A DNA stretch of 8,701 nt. Origin: Candidatus Subteraquimicrobium carltonvillense. Its GTDB lineage: Bacteria; Actinomycetota; Aquicultoria; Subteraquimicrobiales; Subteraquimicrobiaceae. The notes beneath the pieces were generated by a model. That model was not told where the DNA came from. It saw nothing but the letters and a program-made list of their open reading frames with translations, and did no database searches. Shown piece after piece: positions 1 through 5,725 of the stretch. The DNA lies in NCBI GenBank assembly GCA_002339355.1, contig DDKQ01000090.1, forward strand, positions 1,884 to 10,584. The letters run 5' to 3'. Each line of letters begins with the position of its first letter. Within the stretch, counting starts at the first letter, position 1. A program made the position numbers and the translations under genes.

Positions 1-25
1 CGGTTTACGGATTTTAAATGGACTC

Positions 26-70
26 AATAAAAATTCGGTAGCGAGGATCGGTAAAATCCTCACTACCGAC
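26..70 (-). terminator. Intrinsic terminator closing the operon
   Basis: A 14-bp stem (positions 35-48 pairing with 56-69) encloses a 7-nt loop. Read on the minus strand, the 3' arm is followed by A, five T, A, T, T, which is a good U-tract. The single imperfect pair (42 with 62) is a C/A mismatch on the plus strand but a G-U wobble in minus-strand RNA. The hairpin is therefore fully paired only in the sense of the operon. It lies 23 nt past the stop codon of the S41 protease gene and most likely ends the whole transcript. Confidence 0.88.
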
Positions 71-92
71 GAATAACAGATGCCAAACACCT

Positions 93-1295
93 CTAGGCAG
101 CCTTCCTTACATCCTTACCAGAAATGATGGATTTGAGTATCTCTTTTGCCTTCTCCAGCTGCTTGTCCTCCTCAGTGAGGAGTTTTCCCCTCTCCATGGG
201 TACCACGACTTCAACATCAGGTTTTATTCCTTCCTTATGGATTGACACTCCACCGGGGGTAAGATAAGTGGCCGTGGTTATGACCAGACCTGAACCATCG
301 GAGAGGGTGACTATGGTCTGAACTGAACCTTTCCCAAAGGTTTTTTCGCCGACTATAACCCCCCGCTTGCGCTCCTTTATGGCTCCCGCTACTATCTCCG
401 AAGCGCTGGCGCTTCCCCTGTTGACCAAAACCACGAGTGGGATTTCCTCATCGGCTCCCCCTTTTGCATCGTGCGTTTCAAGCTCTCCGGTTCTGCTCTT
501 TACTTTCACGATGGGTCCTGATTCGATGAAGACACTTGCAACGTTTATGGATTCGTCAAGGAGCCCTCCAGGATTATTCCTCAAATCGAGGATAACGCCC
601 AATGCCCCATTTCCTTTAAGCTTATTCAATGTATTCTTCAAATTAGGACTCGTTTTCCCAGTAAAGTAATGGATGCGTATGTAACCCAATTTATCCTCCA
701 ACATCTTTGAAGAAACATTTGGGATGTTTATCTTTTCCCTTCGTAACTCGAACTTTAAGGGTTGATCGACTCCCTCTCGGGAGATGGTCAACACTACAAT
801 GGTTCCCATCTTCCCCCTTATCAGTTGGACGGCTTTGTCCAAAACCATATTTTTGGTGGATTTGTCATCTATCTTGATGATCTTATCTCCGGCTTGGATT
901 CCCGCTCTGGCAGCGGGTGTATCCTCCAAGGGCGAGATCACGGTGAGTTGATTATCCTCAATTCCTATCATTATCCCCACCCCTTCAAAGCGACCCGCCG
1001 TTTCCTCTTTGAACATCTTAAAATGGGAACGATCAAGATACCTGGTATAGGGATCGTTTAAGGACTCCACCATGCCCTCTATTGCTCCCTTGATCAGCCT
1101 ACGGGTGGGGATTTTCTCCAAATAGGTACGTTGAATCTCCTCCATGGCCTCTTGGACCAACCCCAAAGGATTTCTGGCTCTTTCCTCCTCCGCCCCTATT
1201 TGCCTTCCCAGGAGGAAACCACCGGTAAAGCAAGCCCCAAGAAACATCAACAGCAGGAAAACTCCCGCTGCTACTAGGATAATCCTTTTGAACAA
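93..1295 (-). CDS. ctpA: S41-family C-terminal processing peptidase with PDZ domain
   Basis: This is a 400-residue serine protease of the CtpA/CtpB/Prc (tail-specific protease) family. These enzymes act outside the membrane and trim or degrade proteins from their C-terminus. Residues 1-4 are basic and about 5-30 form one hydrophobic segment, so it is a signal anchor; LGAC at 19-22 also resembles a lipobox. A PDZ domain spans about 104-175 and the S41 catalytic core about 200-365. NRGSASASE (292-300) holds the nucleophile Ser297, and TFGKG (319-323) holds the general base Lys322. Their spacing of 25 equals that of Ser430/Lys455 in E. coli Prc. The start is TTG: an in-frame TGA lies two codons upstream, and GAGGTG sits 6 nt before it. 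It follows ftsX by 19 nt, as ctpB follows ftsEX in Bacillus. The natural substrate cannot be told from sequence, and the choice between the ctpA and ctpB names is arbitrary. Confidence 0.95.
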   Translation of the reverse strand: MFKRIILVAAGVFLLLMFLGACFTGGFLLGRQIGAEEERARNPLGLVQEAMEEIQRTYLEKIPTRRLIKGAIEGMVESLNDPYTRYLDRSHFKMFKEETAGRFEGVGIMIGIEDNQLTVISPLEDTPAARAGIQAGDKIIKIDDKSTKNMVLDKAVQLIRGKMGTIVVLTISREGVDQPLKFELRREKINIPNVSSKMLEDKLGYIRIHYFTGKTSPNLKNTLNKLKGNGALGVILDLRNNPGGLLDESINVASVFIESGPIVKVKSRTGELETHDAKGGADEEIPLVVLVNRGSASASEIVAGAIKERKRGVIVGEKTFGKGSVQTIVTLSDGSGLVITTATYLTPGGVSIHKEGIKPDVEVVVPMERGKLLTEEDKQLEKAKEILKSIISGKDVRKAA

Positions 1296-1301
1296 TCTTC
1301 A

Positions 1302-1307
1302 CACCTC
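1302..1307 (-). promoter_or_regulatory. Ribosome binding site of the S41 protease gene
   Basis: GAGGTG on the minus strand lies 6 nt before a TTG codon. It fixes the TTG at 1295 as the start, because an in-frame TGA two codons upstream excludes anything longer and the first in-frame ATG lies well inside the conserved protein. Confidence 0.7.
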
Positions 1308-1314
1308 AATTCCA

Positions 1315-2220
1315 CTACACTCTCAAAAACTTCCTCAGCGCTATAGCACTCCCAGTAACTCCTATGAGGATTCCAGCTAAAGTGAGAATCAGCATGAGCT
1401 TCCAGAAAATGACTTCACTGAAGGATATGGGTAGGAAGGGCAATGCTTCTTTAGCCTTACTTATGAGGGAGAGCTTAGCTACATACAAGACCAAAATGGC
1501 GGCAACTGAACCAATTAGCCCCTGCAAAATCCCCTCTAATAGAAAGGGCCAGCGGATAAACCAATTAGAGGCCCCCACCAATTTCATTATGGCAATCTCT
1601 TTACGCCTGGCGAAGATGGCTAGGCGTATTGTGTTGGCGATTAAAACCAATGAGGCAAAGCAAAGTACAGCTATAATGATACCCCCTACTACACGGATAA
1701 TCCAAGTAACTTTAAAAAACTTGGGGATAACCTTCTGCCCGTATTTTATATCCCTCTCCAAATCATCGACGAGGTTGTGGATACCCGATCGTTGCTTTAT
1801 TTTTTTCACCGTTGAAGCGACCAAACGGGGATTCCCCAGCCTTATCTCAAGAGAGGCGGGGAGGGGATTTCCAGAGACCGCTTCCAACAGCTCGGGTTGG
1901 TCTTTGAGATCCTTCTTCAATCGCTCCCAAGCCTCTTCCTTGGAAATGTAATAAACCTTCGACACCTCAGACCATGAAAGAATTTCATTTTGGAGGGTTT
2001 TAACCTCACTGGTGGGAGTCGAATCCTTTAAAAATACTTGAATCTCCACTTTAGATTCCAAGCCCCTAATGATATTCCCTACAATTAGCGCCAATATCAC
2101 CACAGCTCCCACTAGAATGAGACAGACTGCCACGGTACTCGCCGCAGCGATACTCATCACCCAATTTCTCTTGAAACTGGTCAGGGCTTCTCTGATGAAG
2201 TAGAAGATTCTAATCCTCAT
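1315..2220 (-). CDS. ftsX: Cell division protein FtsX, membrane subunit of FtsEX
   Basis: FtsX is the ABC-type membrane partner of FtsE. The complex does not import a solute; it transmits ATP hydrolysis across the membrane to switch on peptidoglycan hydrolases at division or elongation sites. The 301-residue protein has the expected layout: a cytoplasmic N-tail, TM1 (about 22-48), an extracytoplasmic domain of roughly 120 residues (about 50-168), then TM2 (about 172-197), TM3 (about 226-250) and TM4 (about 270-296). The cytoplasmic loop after TM2 carries the FtsX-typical motif RRKEIAIMKLVGAS (about 205-218). I chose the ATG at 2220 because GGGGAG lies 9 nt upstream. The ATG two codons earlier (2226) is only 3 nt from that site, but it would add just Met-Asp. 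Its first 11 bases also lie inside a 31-bp duplicated segment shared with the end of ftsE. Length and topology are normal, so the gene looks intact. Confidence 0.95.
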   Translation of the reverse strand: MRIRIFYFIREALTSFKRNWVMSIAAASTVAVCLILVGAVVILALIVGNIIRGLESKVEIQVFLKDSTPTSEVKTLQNEILSWSEVSKVYYISKEEAWERLKKDLKDQPELLEAVSGNPLPASLEIRLGNPRLVASTVKKIKQRSGIHNLVDDLERDIKYGQKVIPKFFKVTWIIRVVGGIIIAVLCFASLVLIANTIRLAIFARRKEIAIMKLVGASNWFIRWPFLLEGILQGLIGSVAAILVLYVAKLSLISKAKEALPFLPISFSEVIFWKLMLILTLAGILIGVTGSAIALRKFLRV

Positions 2221-2329
2221 ATCCATATACTCCCCGAAGCTTTATCAAGGGGGAGCAGGCTCCCCCTTGAGGAACCCCCTCGTAAATTATCAGCATGGTA
2301 TCTGTGGACAAAGTGTATTTAATCCTCAT
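2210..2329 (-). CDS. Possible 39-residue linker ORF overlapping ftsE and ftsX
   Basis: I do not recognise this peptide. It starts at an ATG whose first 11 bases overlap the end of ftsE, with GGGGAG 9 nt upstream. It runs open through the whole ftsE-ftsX gap and stops at a TAG whose 11-base overlap with ftsX has the same geometry. Its last nine residues, LRGVYGYED, are identical to the C-terminus of FtsE because both are encoded by copies of the same 31-bp segment. The middle part (about residues 4-30) comes from the unique insert and its hairpin. It looks like a by-product of duplicating the ftsE/ftsX overlap. It may still serve to keep ribosomes moving from ftsE to ftsX. There is no sign of a folded domain, and a functional peptide is doubtful. 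Confidence 0.3.
   Translation of the reverse strand: MRIKYTLSTDTMLIIYEGVPQGGACSPLIKLRGVYGYED
2211..2241. repeat. 31-bp direct repeat, copy A (ftsX start)
   Basis: It matches 2320-2350 at 30 of 31 positions (the only difference is A at 2237 against G at 2346), offset by 109 bp. This copy carries the ftsX ribosome binding site and start codon. The similarity ends abruptly at both edges. It also still encodes the last nine residues of FtsE in another frame, which suggests it arose by copying the ftsE/ftsX junction. Confidence 0.92.
2230..2235 (-). promoter_or_regulatory. Ribosome binding site of ftsX (copy A of the duplication)
   Basis: GGGGAG lies 9 nt before the ATG at 2220 and only 3 nt before the ATG at 2226, which favours the shorter FtsX start. 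The same hexamer occurs in copy B inside the ftsE 3' end (2339-2344), 9 nt before the start of the 39-codon ORF. Confidence 0.6.
2245..2270. repeat. Perfect 11-bp palindrome in the ftsE-ftsX insert
   Basis: TCAAGGGGGAG (2245-2255) pairs perfectly with CTCCCCCTTGA (2260-2270) around a 4-nt loop. On the transcript it would form a GC-rich hairpin 9 nt before the ftsX ribosome binding site. It is followed by TAAAGC rather than a U-tract, so it is not a terminator. It could be a dispersed palindromic repeat of the genome, an mRNA-processing or stability element between ftsE and ftsX, or a relic of the event that made the flanking 31-bp repeats. Confidence 0.85.
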
Positions 2330-3008
2330 ATCCATATACTCCCCGGAGCTGGTCTCGAATCACTCTGCCTTCTTCCAGAGCGATGACCCGCTTCCTGAAA
2401 TTATTTACTATTTCCCGGTCGTGGGTTGCCATTAGCACAGTGGTCCCCGTGCGATTAATTCGGCTTAAAAGCGACACGATATCCATGGATGTTGCCGGAT
2501 CTATGTTTCCCGTGGGTTCATCGGCAAGGAGAAGGGGAGGACGATTGACAAAAGCTCGGGCAATCGAAACCCTTTGTTGTTCCCCGCCGGAAAGCTCATC
2601 AGGATAATTATCGATCTTGTCATCGAGACCCACCAATCTGAGAACCTCAGGAACCTGGATCTTTATTGCATAAAATGGACGACCAATAACCTCAAGAGCA
2701 AAGGCTACATTCTCATAGACGGTTTTATTGGGAAGCAATTTAAAATCCTGGAATACACAACCTATATTTCTCCTTAAGTATGGAACCCTCCATGAACGGA
2801 GGTGCACAATGTCCTGCCCTGCTATATATACCTCCCCCTTGGTTGGCAATATTTCCCTCAAGAGGAGCCTAATGATGGTGGTTTTCCCAGAACCTGTGGG
2901 ACCGACTATGAACACGAATTCCCCTTTTTGTACGGTGATATTTACATCCTGTAGCGCGGGTTTACTCCCTTCATAAATCTTTGTGACATCCTTCATTTGA
3001 ATCATCAT
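2319..3008 (-). CDS. ftsE: Cell division ATP-binding protein FtsE
   Basis: FtsE is the cytoplasmic ATPase that pairs with FtsX to control peptidoglycan hydrolysis at the septum or side wall. The 229-residue protein is of normal length and has all ABC motifs: Walker A GPTGSGKTT (36-44), Q-loop Gln87 in FQDFKLL, signature LSGGEQQR (139-146), Walker B LLLADEPT (159-166) and the H-loop His196 in ATHD. The tyrosine-containing context YEGSKPALQDVN (12-23) is FtsE-like. The start ATG at 3008 has GGGGAG 10 nt upstream, formed by the last codons of the transketolase C-subunit gene, which ends only 7 nt away; translation is probably coupled. Two further in-frame ATGs (3005 and 2996) follow closely, so the exact first residue is uncertain. 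Its final nine codons lie in copy B of the 31-bp repeat. Confidence 0.96.
   Translation of the reverse strand: MMIQMKDVTKIYEGSKPALQDVNITVQKGEFVFIVGPTGSGKTTIIRLLLREILPTKGEVYIAGQDIVHLRSWRVPYLRRNIGCVFQDFKLLPNKTVYENVAFALEVIGRPFYAIKIQVPEVLRLVGLDDKIDNYPDELSGGEQQRVSIARAFVNRPPLLLADEPTGNIDPATSMDIVSLLSRINRTGTTVLMATHDREIVNNFRKRVIALEEGRVIRDQLRGVYGYED
2320..2350. repeat. 31-bp direct repeat, copy B (ftsE 3' end)
   Basis: Partner of the copy at 2211-2241. It encodes the C-terminal residues of FtsE and, in a second frame, a vestigial ftsX-like ribosome binding site and start (GGGGAG, then an ATG at 2329 followed by codons for Arg-Ile as in ftsX). Between the copies lie 78 unique bases, 2242-2319. Confidence 0.92.
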
Positions 3009-3015
3009 CTTTGGT

Positions 3016-3957
3016 TCACTCCCCTTTTCTACTCAATACTTTTCCTACAGCTTCCACGATATCCTCGCTGGTGAGTCCATAATGCTTGAGAAGCTCTGCA
3101 GCCGAACCGGATTGACCGAACTCATCCCTGATGCCCACCCTAGCTATAGGAGTGGGCGTTGTCTCCGCGAGCAATTCAGCTATGGCGCTCCCAAGTCCCC
3201 CTATTATGGTATGTTCCTCGGCGGTAACCACAGCTTTCGTCTTCTCAACGGATTCTAAAATGCCTTCGGCATCCAAGGGCTTTATGGTGGCCACGTTGAT
3301 GACCTCAACGCTTATTCCCTTCTCCCTCAGCTTCTCCGCGGCTTCGAGCGCTTCATTGACCATAATGCCGACGGCGAAAATCGTAACGTCCGATCCTTTC
3401 CTCAATTTTAAAATCTCACCGAATTTAAACCTGTAATTCACATCGAATATAATGGGAGCGGGTTCACGACCCAGCCTGATGAATACTGGACCTTCGATGT
3501 GATAGGCTGCCTTTACTGCCTCCCGCGCCTCAAAGTAATCCGCCGGTACAACCACCTTCATGTTTGGAACAGCCCGCATGACTGCGATATCTTCGACGGA
3601 TTGGTGAGAAGAACCATCCGCCCCCACGGAAATCCCAGCATGAGTTGGACAGAGTTTAACATTAAGATTTGAGTAGGCAATAGTGTTTCTCACCTGCTCA
3701 AAAGCACGCCCAGTGGCAAAGATGGCAAAAGATCCCGTGTAACAAACCTTACCACAGGTGGAGATTCCAGCTGCAATATCCATCATGTTTTGCTCGGCGA
3801 TCCCACATTCGACAAACCGCTCCGGATAAGCATTGGCGAACTTAATGCTGGTCGTGGATTTAGCTAGATCTGCATCGAGGACAACAACATTTGGATATTT
3901 TGCTCCAAGTTCTAGCAGAGCATCCCCATATGCCTCTCTAGTTGCCTTCTTCTCCAC
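3016..3957 (-). CDS. tkt: Transketolase, C-terminal subunit (Pyr and C-terminal domains)
   Basis: This is the second half of a two-subunit transketolase, the thiamine-diphosphate enzyme that moves two-carbon ketol units between sugar phosphates in the non-oxidative pentose phosphate pathway. The 313 residues comprise the pyrimidine-binding domain (about 1-170) and the C-terminal transketolase domain (about 185-310). CGIAEQNM (51-58) holds Glu55, the conserved glutamate that activates the cofactor. HAGISVGADGSSHQSVEDIA (106-125) is the typical transketolase/DXS-like loop, with His118. The start is a GTG with TGGAGG 7 nt upstream. An out-of-frame ATG lies between the site and the GTG but leads nowhere. 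The N-terminal half is the next gene upstream, 157 bp away. Split transketolases of about 275 plus 310 residues are normal in archaea and many bacteria, so this is not a broken gene. A related two-subunit enzyme acting on other sugars cannot be excluded. Confidence 0.94.
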   Translation of the reverse strand: MEKKATREAYGDALLELGAKYPNVVVLDADLAKSTTSIKFANAYPERFVECGIAEQNMMDIAAGISTCGKVCYTGSFAIFATGRAFEQVRNTIAYSNLNVKLCPTHAGISVGADGSSHQSVEDIAVMRAVPNMKVVVPADYFEAREAVKAAYHIEGPVFIRLGREPAPIIFDVNYRFKFGEILKLRKGSDVTIFAVGIMVNEALEAAEKLREKGISVEVINVATIKPLDAEGILESVEKTKAVVTAEEHTIIGGLGSAIAELLAETTPTPIARVGIRDEFGQSGSAAELLKHYGLTSEDIVEAVGKVLSRKGE

Positions 3958-3964
3958 CTTTCAT

Positions 3965-3970
3965 CCTCCA
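3965..3970 (-). promoter_or_regulatory. Ribosome binding site fixing the GTG start of the transketolase C subunit
   Basis: TGGAGG on the minus strand, 7 nt before the GTG at 3957. It is the strongest Shine-Dalgarno match in this gap and decides for GTG over the out-of-frame ATG at 3964, which directly abuts the site. Confidence 0.75.
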
Positions 3971-3983
3971 TTTCAGTTATTCA

Positions 3984-4004
3984 GGTTCAGCGTTCGGGGT
4001 TCAG
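3984..4004. repeat. Three 7-bp tandem units, copy 1
   Basis: On the minus strand it reads as three heptads, CTGAACC, CCGAACG and CTGAACC. The same architecture, with units closer to GTGAACC, recurs at 4059-4079. An inverted half-copy (TGAACCT on the plus strand, 4016-4022) can pair with AGGTTCA at 3983-3989, giving a 7-bp stem with a 26-nt loop. The array lies in the 157-bp gap between the two transketolase genes. Confidence 0.6.
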
Positions 4005-4058
4005 TCCTCCAACCTTGAACCTATTGTACTAATCGCAGACAATGGTACACCCTTACAT

Positions 4059-4079
4059 GGTTCACCGTTCACGGTTCAC
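4059..4079. repeat. Three 7-bp tandem units, copy 2
   Basis: On the minus strand it reads as the heptads GTGAACC, GTGAACG and GTGAACC. Within it ACCG-TGAA-CGGT can fold as a small hairpin. Compared with 3984-4004, 17 of 21 positions agree and the third-unit pattern is the same, so the two arrays probably share an origin. Possible roles are a dispersed genomic repeat, an operator or an RNA element; none can be chosen from this window. Confidence 0.6.
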
Positions 4080-4083
4080 AGTA

Positions 4084-4112
4084 ATTATATTGAGTGAACA
4101 TTACACTTTTAC
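4084..4112 (-). promoter_or_regulatory. Candidate internal promoter before the transketolase C-subunit gene
   Basis: A perfect TATAAT (-10 type, 4084-4089) stands on the minus strand just after the stop of the N-subunit gene. At a 17-nt spacing the -35 position reads GTAAAA (4107-4112), only three of six matches to TTGACA, and there is no extended -10 TG. Transcripts from here would begin close to the heptad array at 4059-4079. AT-rich gaps produce such boxes by chance, so this is tentative. Confidence 0.27.
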
Positions 4113-4114
4113 CT

Positions 4115-4945
4115 TTAACCATCTTTCTCCAGTTCTCTGAGCGCTTTCTCCATTTGCTCCTTGCTGGGAGCCTTACCATGCCACTCCACCCCGCCTTCCA
4201 TGAAGGAGACTCCCTTACCCTTGAGGGTATGAGCGATAATTATACATGGCTTCCCCTTGGTTTTATCGGCCTCAACGAGGGTATCCACGATATCCAAAAC
4301 ATTGTGCCCATTCACTTCGAGCACACGCCATCCAAAGGCAGACCACTTATCGGCGATGGGTTGAATCTCCATGACCTCGCTCACCGGTCCATCTATTTGT
4401 AAGCCGTTGTAATCGAGGATGGCGACCAGGTTGTCCAATTTATAATGGGAAGCGAACATTGCCGTCTCCCAAACTTCACCCTCCTGGCTTTCCCCATCGC
4501 CTATAAGGACATAGACATGGTAATCTCTCGCGTCCATCTTCCCAGCTAAAGCCATTCCAGTTGCAGCCGCAAATCCGTGAGCCAAAGCTCCGGTGGATAT
4601 CTCCACACCCGAGACCTTTTTCATATCCGGATGTCCCTGTAAAATGCTTCCCAACTTTCTTAAGGTCCATAAAATATCGACGGGAAAGTAACCACATTCG
4701 GCTAAAGCGGCGTAAAGGAGGGGACATGCATGACCTTTACTCAATACAAATCTATCGCGGTCAGGCCACTTGGGGTCTTCGGGGCGGTGTCGCATGTGAT
4801 GAAAATAGAGAGTAGCAACAATATCCGCTGCAGAGAGAGAACCTCCTGGATGACCGGAGCCTGCTTCTCCAATCATCCTTATAACATTCCATCGAAGAGT
4901 GCGTACCTTTTCTTCTAAAAAAGCTCTCAGTTTTTCGCGATCCAA
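4115..4945 (-). CDS. tkt: Transketolase, N-terminal subunit (PP/ThDP-binding domain)
   Basis: This is the first half of the split transketolase. It binds the diphosphate of thiamine diphosphate and pairs with the C-subunit encoded just downstream. The 276-residue length is normal for the family. AGSGHPGGSLSAADI (28-42) and SKGHACPLLYAAL (69-81) are hallmark transketolase motifs. The cofactor/metal motif runs from GDGESQEGEVWE (149-160) to DYNGLQ (178-183), and HTLKGKGVSFME (239-250) is also typical. I place the start at TTG 4945, where AGGTGA lies 5 nt upstream and the protein begins MDREKL, as in homologues. A GTG at 4954 overlaps the upstream stop codon as GTGA and would add three residues; it is the main alternative. 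The gene follows the PHP gene by 5 nt, so the two are almost certainly co-transcribed and probably translationally coupled. Confidence 0.93.
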   Translation of the reverse strand: MDREKLRAFLEEKVRTLRWNVIRMIGEAGSGHPGGSLSAADIVATLYFHHMRHRPEDPKWPDRDRFVLSKGHACPLLYAALAECGYFPVDILWTLRKLGSILQGHPDMKKVSGVEISTGALAHGFAAATGMALAGKMDARDYHVYVLIGDGESQEGEVWETAMFASHYKLDNLVAILDYNGLQIDGPVSEVMEIQPIADKWSAFGWRVLEVNGHNVLDIVDTLVEADKTKGKPCIIIAHTLKGKGVSFMEGGVEWHGKAPSKEQMEKALRELEKDG

Positions 4946-4950
4946 AAGGT

Positions 4951-4956
4951 TCACCT
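4951..4956 (-). promoter_or_regulatory. Ribosome binding site of the transketolase N subunit, overlapping the PHP stop codon
   Basis: AGGTGA on the minus strand contains the TGA stop of the PHP gene and lies 5 nt before the TTG at 4945. A terminating ribosome would be sitting on the site that starts the next gene, which favours coupled translation. Confidence 0.6.
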
Positions 4957-5685
4957 GGATTTTATTTCTTTCTTCCTTTCCACAAAATTTAAGACCCGTT
5001 CTAACGAGCAATTTAATATATTCTCCTTAAGATACCCCGCTTCAAGGGCGAGTTTAATTGCTTCTCCAAACTCGCCAACTCCCTGGGCTAAATGAGCATC
5101 GCTGCTGATAATGATGTCCAAATTATGCCTTCGTGCAACCTTGGCAATCTCCAGGTCGTATGCATAACTACCCACTCGACTGGTACTGGTCAAAAATGAA
5201 CTATTATTGATTTCAAATAAAGCATCGTGGGCTGCGGCTGCAGCTACCACCTCTTGGGCATCGATAGGAAAATTTGGATTTCCCGGGTGAACGATCACAT
5301 CTACAAAGGGGTTTCTGATTGCACCCAATAGTGCTCTCGTATTCTCCCTCGTAGTTTTCCCCTCATAACCGCAGCGAGGGTGGAAGCCGACGTGAACTAT
5401 ATCCAGAGTCTTGAGGAGATCCTGGGGCAAATCAAGATTCCCTTCCGAATCCACGATGTTGGCTTCGACCCCCTTCAAAATCCGTACTCCATACAACTCC
5501 CTGGGTACTACCCTTAAATTCCAGAAATGGTAAGCATGTGCTCCCCCGGGCAAACCAGGACCATGATCGGTAATGGCAATGAGCTTTAGACCCTTAAGGG
5601 CTGCAGCCTTCGCTATCTCATCGATGGTGCTATATGCATGACCACTGGCAACCGTATGTATATGAAGATCTGCTACTAGTTTCAT
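4951..5685 (-). CDS. PHP-domain metal-dependent phosphatase, YcdX family
   Basis: A 244-residue trinuclear-metal phosphoesterase of the PHP superfamily, collinear along its whole length with E. coli YcdX (245 residues). Ligands of the metal centre fall in register: HIH (His8, His10), His16 in VASGHAYST, His41 in TDHGP, Glu74 in KGVEANI, His102 in GFHPR, His133 in VHPGNP, and Asp196/His198 in SDAH. EINNSSF (158-164) is a family hallmark. It is a stand-alone PHP protein, not a polymerase domain or histidinol phosphatase of the HisK type. Family members dephosphorylate small phosphate esters, but the physiological substrate is unsettled; the neighbouring transketolase suggests a sugar phosphate (inference). 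I chose ATG 5685, which begins MKLVADLHIHT like homologues and has AGAGGG 4 nt upstream. A longer ORF from 5793 would overlap prfB by 68 bp with a non-conserved leader. The gap after prfB is 40 nt. Confidence 0.88.
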   Translation of the reverse strand: MKLVADLHIHTVASGHAYSTIDEIAKAAALKGLKLIAITDHGPGLPGGAHAYHFWNLRVVPRELYGVRILKGVEANIVDSEGNLDLPQDLLKTLDIVHVGFHPRCGYEGKTTRENTRALLGAIRNPFVDVIVHPGNPNFPIDAQEVVAAAAAHDALFEINNSSFLTSTSRVGSYAYDLEIAKVARRHNLDIIISSDAHLAQGVGEFGEAIKLALEAGYLKENILNCSLERVLNFVERKKEIKSR

Positions 5686-5725
5686 GTCTCCCTCTAAAAT
5701 CTCGTCCCTCGTCATTCGTCTCTCA

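Noticed and set aside
1364..1951. Plus-strand ORFs such as 1364-1951, 5981-6454 and 6288-6845
   Set aside because: They lie antisense to well-recognised genes, show no family motifs and lack convincing ribosome binding sites; they are shadows of the real frames.
2245..2270. The ftsE-ftsX hairpin as an intrinsic terminator
   Set aside because: No run of U follows the stem on either strand, and ftsX has no other visible promoter.
3016..4945. Transketolase halves as one gene broken by mutation
   Set aside because: Each half has its own ribosome binding site and complete domain boundaries, and two-subunit transketolases of these sizes are a normal family type.
4946..5011. Longer transketolase N-subunit start at TTG 5011
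   Set aside because: It would overlap the PHP coding region by 61 bp with a non-conserved leader; the start at 4945 (or GTG 4954) fits homologues.
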